Below, piece after piece: positions 6,135-10,032 of a stretch of DNA of 10,032 nucleotides. The position numbers and the translations under genes are program-made. Below the pieces are notes generated by a model, which saw nothing but the letters and a program-made list of their open reading frames with translations, had not been told where the DNA came from and did no database searches. The number at the start of each line of letters is the position of its first letter. Position 1 is the first letter of the stretch. The DNA is from Candidatus Melainabacteria bacterium (GTDB lineage: Bacteria > Cyanobacteriota > Vampirovibrionia > Obscuribacterales > Obscuribacteraceae): positions 1-10,032 of the forward strand of contig PSRH01000028.1 of NCBI GenBank assembly GCA_003175915.1, written 5' to 3'.

Positions 6135-7477
6135 TGGATGGCAAACCAACCGAGTGCGATAAAGAGAACCAGTAAAAAGAGCCCGATTGCTGCGATCACC
6201 CTTTTGTCCTTGGGTAGATCTATTTGATCGTCCTCGGCTTGTTCCTGATCAAGGACCTTTTGATTTCCACCGTTTTGCCTGTGATCAACGGAGGCATCCT
6301 GGGCTGGCGGGTTGTCTATGCGATCGGCAGTTTTTGTTCCGAAACGCGAGGCCGAATAAGGTTTATCGGCAACAGCCGTCGGTCGATTGCCCGGATAATC
6401 GCCAGCTGGGACAGAAACACTGACCTTACCCAAGCGCGCCAGGCTGTCGGCCATATTCGATTGGCGACCATCGATGTCGCCAATGCCGAGCGTGTAAGCG
6501 ACAACCTCCAGTGCACTATAAAACTCCTGCATAGATTGAAATCGCGCTGCCGGTTGCTTTTCTAATGCTTTGAACACGGCTGCTTCCAGGTCTTTTGAGA
6601 TCTTCAGATCTGGTCGTGCCTGAGAAAATGATGCCGGTTTCTTTTCAACATGCATCTTCATGGTATCAATGATCGTGTCACCCATGAGTGGCGGCATGCC
6701 GCTCAGGGCCTCGTACATGAGCACACCCATCGAGTAGATGTCGGAGCGAACATCAAGCGTCTCACCCAGGCATTGTTCAGGACTCATATAAATGGGACTA
6801 CCAAAAATCTCACCGGTTTGCGTCAGATTTTGAGGTTGTTTACCGGAGGAAGGCATGAATTTGGCAATGCCAAAGTCGACAACCTTAACAATGTCCTTCT
6901 TTCCTTCTTCTTCGACCAACATGATGTTGCTGGCTTTAAGATCGCGATGAAGCACACCTTTTTTATGAGCGTGTTCAAGAGCATCACAAGCCTGCAGGAA
7001 GATCTTTACCGCCTTCTGCTCATCGACGTGATTGCCCCGCTTGATCACGTCCGATAGACTCTCCCCAACCAGGTGGTCCATCACTATATATGGTTGCTTA
7101 GTAGATTCGGCTATTCCATAATCATGCACGCCAATTACGTTTGCATGCTTTAATAAACTGGCGGCCTGAGCTTCCTGGCGGAATCTTTTGGTGCTTGTCT
7201 GATCGCTTACCAATTGCGACTGCAAAACTTTGATAGCGACGATCCGATCCATGTGTTGATGGTGGGCTTTGTAAACAATGCTCATGCCCCCACGTCCAAT
7301 TTCCGATAAGATTTCATACTTGCTGTCCAAAATACTGCCGACCAGGCTGTCTACTACAGGCGCCAGTATCATGCCGTCTTCACGGCAGACCATGTCCGAG
7401 GCTTCGTAAATTCGCCCGCATTTCGGATTCGGACAACGTTTTTTCTTTTCGGATGAGGGTCTATTAACAGCCGTCAC
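6128..7477 (-). CDS. Membrane-anchored Hanks-type Ser/Thr protein kinase with N-terminal Cys cluster
   Basis: This 449-residue kinase starts at GTG (7477-7475), with AAAGGG 4 bases upstream. Residues 15-36 look like a small zinc ribbon (RCPNPKCG ... VCREDG; C15, C20 and C31 visible, fourth ligand unclear). The catalytic domain spans about 54-325: P-loop GRGGMSIVYK (61-70), ATP-binding K83 in VAIKVL, catalytic HRDLKASN (177-184), DFG (201-203), and GSPIYMSPEQ (226-235) at the end of the activation loop. All core residues are present, so it should be active. A polar, probably disordered linker (335-425) leads to one membrane helix at about 427-446 with only about three residues beyond it. The kinase is thus cytoplasmic and tail-anchored, with no outside sensor such as PASTA repeats. 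It probably phosphorylates Ser/Thr of cytoplasmic proteins; substrates are unknown. A weak promoter candidate lies just upstream, so it may be its own transcription unit. Confidence 0.95.
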   Translation of the reverse strand: MTAVNRPSSEKKKRCPNPKCGRIYEASDMVCREDGMILAPVVDSLVGSILDSKYEILSEIGRGGMSIVYKAHHQHMDRIVAIKVLQSQLVSDQTSTKRFRQEAQAASLLKHANVIGVHDYGIAESTKQPYIVMDHLVGESLSDVIKRGNHVDEQKAVKIFLQACDALEHAHKKGVLHRDLKASNIMLVEEEGKKDIVKVVDFGIAKFMPSSGKQPQNLTQTGEIFGSPIYMSPEQCLGETLDVRSDIYSMGVLMYEALSGMPPLMGDTIIDTMKMHVEKKPASFSQARPDLKISKDLEAAVFKALEKQPAARFQSMQEFYSALEVVAYTLGIGDIDGRQSNMADSLARLGKVSVSVPAGDYPGNRPTAVADKPYSASRFGTKTADRIDNPPAQDASVDHRQNGGNQKVLDQEQAEDDQIDLPKDKRVIAAIGLFLLVLFIALGWFAIHH

Positions 7478-7520
7478 AGCGCCCTTTCTAATTGAAACCC
7501 CTGACCAGTGATAGCGAGTT

Positions 7521-7547
7521 TTTCTACGAGGATCTTTCCCCAGTCAA
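7521..7547 (-). promoter_or_regulatory. Weak promoter candidate for the Ser/Thr kinase
   Basis: In the 89-base gap before the kinase, the minus strand has TTGACT (7547-7542, five of six matches to -35), 15 bases, then TAGAAA (7526-7521, four of six matches to -10). The spacer is shorter than ideal. Transcription would begin near 7515, about 38 bases before the GTG. I see no strong terminator for the upstream flavoprotein gene in the same gap, so read-through is also possible. Confidence 0.25.
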
Positions 7548-7566
7548 ACCAATTATTCCCACTCAC

Positions 7567-8820
7567 CTAAGAAGGTAAATCGGCCAAAACTGCTTCCGCG
7601 GCCCTTCGACCCGACAACAGCGCACCCTGGATAGAGGCCGTGTCCCTGTGATCGCCACAAACAAAGACACCTTGACGCAATTTCACAGGTCGTTGAAGGC
7701 TAGCCAACGCGGGTGGATTTTGGTTTGGCTGGGCGTGTTTGACTTTGTAAGTTCTTAAATAGCGCCACTTAATCGCGTCCTCAGGGAACCATTCCACCAG
7801 CTGCTTGCGTACCATGGCTTCGAACTCCAACTCCTCCTCATCGTTATAGCCAAGCACGCTCACCGAAATAAGAGAGTGCCCTTCCGGAGCGTATTTCAAA
7901 CAAACATTGCTAAGAACCGACACATTGTTTATCGGTCCCCGATTATCGCCATTAAGAAGCACAATCGGTTCCTCCCAGGGTGGTTTTAAGGCTGCATAGT
8001 AAAGACACATCACCGAGCGATAGGCAGGCGCCGGCAGGTCCGGTAAAAGTCTGGCAGCTTCAATACCATCGGTGGCGACAACAATGGCCTCGGCTCCTAG
8101 GGTTTCAGCCTGGCCAAGATTAATAATGCCATCCTGAAGAGAAAGTACCCGGGCGTTTGTCCTGATCGACACCGGCGCCAGCTTTTTGGCCAGTTGCCGA
8201 GAAATCGCCCCGATGCCCTCTGCCGGTAATGCCGCCGTCCCTTCTGATAACATGCGAAAAACCAGCTCGAACATACGACTGGAAGTGTTAAGGGCCGGCT
8301 CCAGGAAGATGCCGCTGAAAAATGGTCGGAAGAAGCGTTCGATCATGCTTTTTGAGAAACCTTCGTTCTTGAGAAATTCAAGCGTAGTTGTCTCAGGATG
8401 AAGCTCTAGCTCTGGCAGACTGCTTCGCAAAATCCTTTCCTTCAATCTGAAAAGTTTGAATTTGTCTTCCAAGGTGCCGATCGGTGTGATCAGGGAGGTG
8501 AATATGTCGAGCGGATGCCGCATAAGGTCGCTAATTTTGTAGATTTTGCCTTGCCACCTCACCAGGGCGCTGGCCTGAAAGGAATGAAGATCGAGCTGGC
8601 TATAGTCGAGCAGTCGTTGAGCTTCTGGGTATGCCGTCAGCAGTACCTGGAATCCTCTGTCCAAGAAATATTCATCGAAATGGTCCGTTTGCACCCGCCC
8701 GCCTAGATGCTTGTTTGCTTCCAGAAGCAAGAACGGCATTTCTGCTTCTTTCAGCCTCAAAGCACAGGAAAGGCCTGCCAGACCTCCTCCGATTATGATC
8801 ACCCTTGGTGCCACTTTCAT
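7567..8820 (-). CDS. FAD-dependent amine-oxidase-like flavoprotein
   Basis: This 417-residue protein belongs to the amine oxidase / protoporphyrinogen oxidase / phytoene desaturase-like flavoprotein group. The N-terminus carries the dinucleotide-binding fold: VIIIGGGLAGLSCA (7-20) with GxGxxG, the ribose-binding acid E34 in LLLEANKHLGGRVQT, and a DRGFQVL segment (54-60). The C-terminus has the second FAD contact, GVFVCGDHRD (384-393), followed by ASIQGALLSGRRAA. There is no signal peptide or membrane helix, so it should be cytoplasmic or peripheral. The substrate is not evident: there is no carotenoid, haem or polyamine gene nearby, and the family covers many reactions. The ATG at 8820 lies 3 bases after the VOC protein stop and has no good ribosome site of its own, so translation is probably coupled to that gene. 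Length is slightly short for, but within, the family range. The fold assignment is firm; the reaction is open. Confidence 0.9.
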   Translation of the reverse strand: MKVAPRVIIIGGGLAGLSCALRLKEAEMPFLLLEANKHLGGRVQTDHFDEYFLDRGFQVLLTAYPEAQRLLDYSQLDLHSFQASALVRWQGKIYKISDLMRHPLDIFTSLITPIGTLEDKFKLFRLKERILRSSLPELELHPETTTLEFLKNEGFSKSMIERFFRPFFSGIFLEPALNTSSRMFELVFRMLSEGTAALPAEGIGAISRQLAKKLAPVSIRTNARVLSLQDGIINLGQAETLGAEAIVVATDGIEAARLLPDLPAPAYRSVMCLYYAALKPPWEEPIVLLNGDNRGPINNVSVLSNVCLKYAPEGHSLISVSVLGYNDEEELEFEAMVRKQLVEWFPEDAIKWRYLRTYKVKHAQPNQNPPALASLQRPVKLRQGVFVCGDHRDTASIQGALLSGRRAAEAVLADLPS

Positions 8821-8823
8821 GAA

Positions 8824-9168
8824 CTAAGGCCGGACCTTGTCAGCCGTCATTGAATGGCGATCCAGCAGCTCGACGGCATTGCCGGCCGGGTCTTTTACGT
8901 AGACAGATCTACTGCCATCCCGATGCGTTTCTAACGGACCATACTGCTCAGCATCACTTACTTTAAAAGCAAGGTGAGCAGGGTGCTGACTGGGGATGAC
9001 GAGAGCCAAACGAATATTGTCGAAATTGAGAAATGCCCAAGATTCATCCTGATAATCGACCGTACAGCTAAATTGTTTCGTGTACCAAGCAACCGCCGCT
9101 CCTATATCGTTTACTGATATGGCCACGTGATCGATGGCGTCCAGGGATTTTTCCTTACCAGTGGTCAT
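8824..9168 (-). CDS. VOC (glyoxalase/bleomycin-resistance fold) family protein
   Basis: This small protein (114 residues) is a single vicinal-oxygen-chelate module pair. DHVAISV (13-19) opens the first beta-alpha-beta unit and AVAWYTKQF follows. AHLAFKV (64-70) opens the second unit, and VYVKDPAGNAVELL (89-102) is the characteristic end. H14, H65 and E100 sit where family members bind a metal, so an enzyme is more likely than a pure binding protein. The family includes lyases, dioxygenases, isomerases and antibiotic-binding proteins; which one this is cannot be read from sequence. I chose the ATG at 9168-9166, which has GAGGA 8 bases upstream; an in-frame TTG at 9231 would add 21 basic residues that do not resemble the fold. 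It is followed 3 bases later by the flavoprotein gene, suggesting a two-gene unit acting in one pathway. Confidence 0.88.
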   Translation of the reverse strand: MTTGKEKSLDAIDHVAISVNDIGAAVAWYTKQFSCTVDYQDESWAFLNFDNIRLALVIPSQHPAHLAFKVSDAEQYGPLETHRDGSRSVYVKDPAGNAVELLDRHSMTADKVRP

Positions 9169-9176
9169 GCTCCTAT

Positions 9177-9181
9177 TCCTC
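9177..9181 (-). promoter_or_regulatory. Ribosome binding site deciding the VOC protein start
   Basis: The minus strand reads GAGGA, then 8 bases, then ATG at 9168. A second AGGAG lies one base before the ATG, too close to be used. This favours the 114-residue form over the longer TTG-started frame. Confidence 0.65.
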
Positions 9182-9273
9182 GGCTCAAATGAAGACCTCG
9201 GCCGGTCTAATCTTCTTCTATTGTCGCTCAAGCTGCAAGGGCCTATTGAGAATGCTGCCCGAACAACGAATTC

Positions 9274-10032
9274 TCAGTCGTTGCTGCCTTCGCCAGAGGA
9301 AAGGGTAAACCAAAAGACGCTACCCCGTCCTTGATTGTCTTGAACGCCAATCCGGCCGCGATGCCCCTCGACAATCGCTTTGCAGATGGCCAAACCCAGG
9401 CCGGATCCTTGCCGTGACTCTTTGCCCGGCGTTTGCACTTGTTGAAATCTTTCAAAGATTTTCTCTCTGGAATCGGCCGGTATGCCTGGACCGTTGTCTT
9501 TGACTTTAACGATCACCAGGTCATCTTGCTTCTCTGCTTCAAGACTGACCTTACCACCTGGAGCGCAGTATCTGATGGCGTTAGCAAACAAATTTACCAG
9601 TACTTGAACAATCCGCTTCTTGTCAGCGACAACCTTCAAAATGTTTGCCGGCAGCTCTAGCTTTACGTTTGATTCTTCGGCCAGGTCGTAAACAGCATCA
9701 CCGGCTAGTTCAGCAAGTTGAGAAATCGGGACAACCTCCAGCTGAAGATCAAAGACACCACTGGACAGCTTCTCAAATTCCAATAACTCCGAAATCATGT
9801 TGATCAGCCGAGTCACACTCCTTTCGGCAGACTTGGCTCTCACTATGCCTGTGTCATTCAAGGCACCATACTGACCTCTGAGCAGTACTGCCAGAGTCAC
9901 TTGCAAAGACGAGAGCGGCGAACGCAAATCGTGGCTCATCATCGAAATGAAATCTTGTTTCTGGGCGGCCGCTTCCGACAATTGTTCCACCATAGCGTGA
10001 AAGACTTTATCCAATTGTCCGATTTCGTCCTG
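9274..10032 (-). CDS. Sensor histidine kinase, C-terminal part (HAMP end, HisKA, HATPase)
   Basis: The frame runs open through the right edge; 252 residues of the C-terminus are present. A TTG at 10014 could be mistaken for a start, but the codons before it continue the same protein. The visible start (DEIGQLDKVFHAMVEQL) is the end of a HAMP domain. That predicts an upstream membrane segment and probably a periplasmic sensor outside the window. HisKA follows with phospho-acceptor H34 in MMSHDLRSPLSS, then HATPase_c with N-box (NLFANAIRY, 147-155), G1 (DNGPGIP, 179-185), F-box (FERF) and G2 (GSGLGLAI, 209-216). All are intact. No receiver domain is attached. The stop is about 105 bases upstream of the VOC protein on the same strand, so the kinase may lead that unit, though a separate promoter is possible. 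Its partner regulator is not in view. Confidence 0.93.
   Translation of the reverse strand, partial: QDEIGQLDKVFHAMVEQLSEAAAQKQDFISMMSHDLRSPLSSLQVTLAVLLRGQYGALNDTGIVRAKSAERSVTRLINMISELLEFEKLSSGVFDLQLEVVPISQLAELAGDAVYDLAEESNVKLELPANILKVVADKKRIVQVLVNLFANAIRYCAPGGKVSLEAEKQDDLVIVKVKDNGPGIPADSREKIFERFQQVQTPGKESRQGSGLGLAICKAIVEGHRGRIGVQDNQGRGSVFWFTLSSGEGSND

Noticed and set aside
6224..6565. Plus-strand frame of 113 codons opposite the Ser/Thr kinase
   Set aside because: It lies wholly antisense to a kinase with intact catalytic motifs and resembles no known protein; it is a shadow frame.
6650..7057. Plus-strand frame of 135 codons opposite the kinase catalytic domain
   Set aside because: It mirrors the HRDLKASN and DFG region on the other strand, where codon constraint explains the open frame.
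9193..9208. AGACC/GGTCT hairpin between the HAMP kinase and the VOC gene as a terminator
   Set aside because: It has only five pairs with a six-base loop and no run of T after it on the minus strand.
9169..9231. TTG-started N-terminal extension of the VOC protein
   Set aside because: The 21 extra residues are Arg-rich and unlike the fold, and the ATG at 9168 has a good ribosome site.
9274..10014. HAMP kinase read as complete from a TTG at 10014
   Set aside because: The codons before it (QDEIGQ) complete a HAMP motif and stay open to the edge, so the gene is cut by the window, not started there.
1..10032. CRISPR array, insertion sequence, tRNA/rRNA or phage/defence genes
   Set aside because: No regularly spaced repeats, transposase or integrase motifs, terminal inverted repeats or RNA gene structures were seen on either strand.

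Overview
The window carries eight protein-coding genes, seven on the minus strand and one on the plus strand. Both edges cut through genes: a secreted or membrane protein of unknown family on the left, and a HAMP-type histidine kinase on the right. Base composition looks close to 50% GC by eye and coding density is high. There is no phylum marker gene. The best hint is the kinase at 6128-7477, which combines a short N-terminal Cys cluster, a Hanks-type catalytic domain and a C-terminal membrane anchor. Together with the density of two-component proteins, this is consistent with a Vampirovibrionia/Obscuribacterales-type relative of cyanobacteria. That placement is inference; Planctomycetota, Acidobacteriota and other signalling-rich lineages are not excluded.

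Left third (1-4704, all minus strand). A 934-residue soluble hybrid kinase (PAS-PAS-HisKA-HATPase-REC-REC-Hpt) is followed after about 110 bases by a gene for a 102-residue exported protein. After a 399-base gap comes an exported protein of at least 360 residues with a central membrane segment, open through the left edge. Neither exported protein belongs to a family I recognise. A plausible sigma70-type promoter lies between the hybrid kinase and the small exported protein.

Middle (4705-7566). A 260-base divergent region separates the hybrid kinase from a plus-strand GT4-like glycosyltransferase. It holds a perfect 13-base palindrome abutting a -10-like hexamer. The glycosyltransferase converges on a membrane-anchored Ser/Thr kinase, and the two coding ends overlap by 7 bases.

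Right third (7567-10032, all minus strand). In transcription order there is a HAMP/HisKA/HATPase kinase (5' end outside the window), a short VOC/glyoxalase-fold protein, and an FAD-dependent amine-oxidase-like flavoprotein. The last two are only 3 bases apart and are probably co-transcribed and translationally coupled.

Three separate signalling proteins (two His kinases, one Ser/Thr kinase) lie in 10 kb, with no response regulator that has an output domain. I see no mobile element, CRISPR array, RNA gene or defence system. The most notable items are the degenerate first receiver of the hybrid kinase (Asn in place of the phospho-accepting Asp), the in-frame PAS duplication inside it, and the two unfamiliar exported proteins downstream of it.
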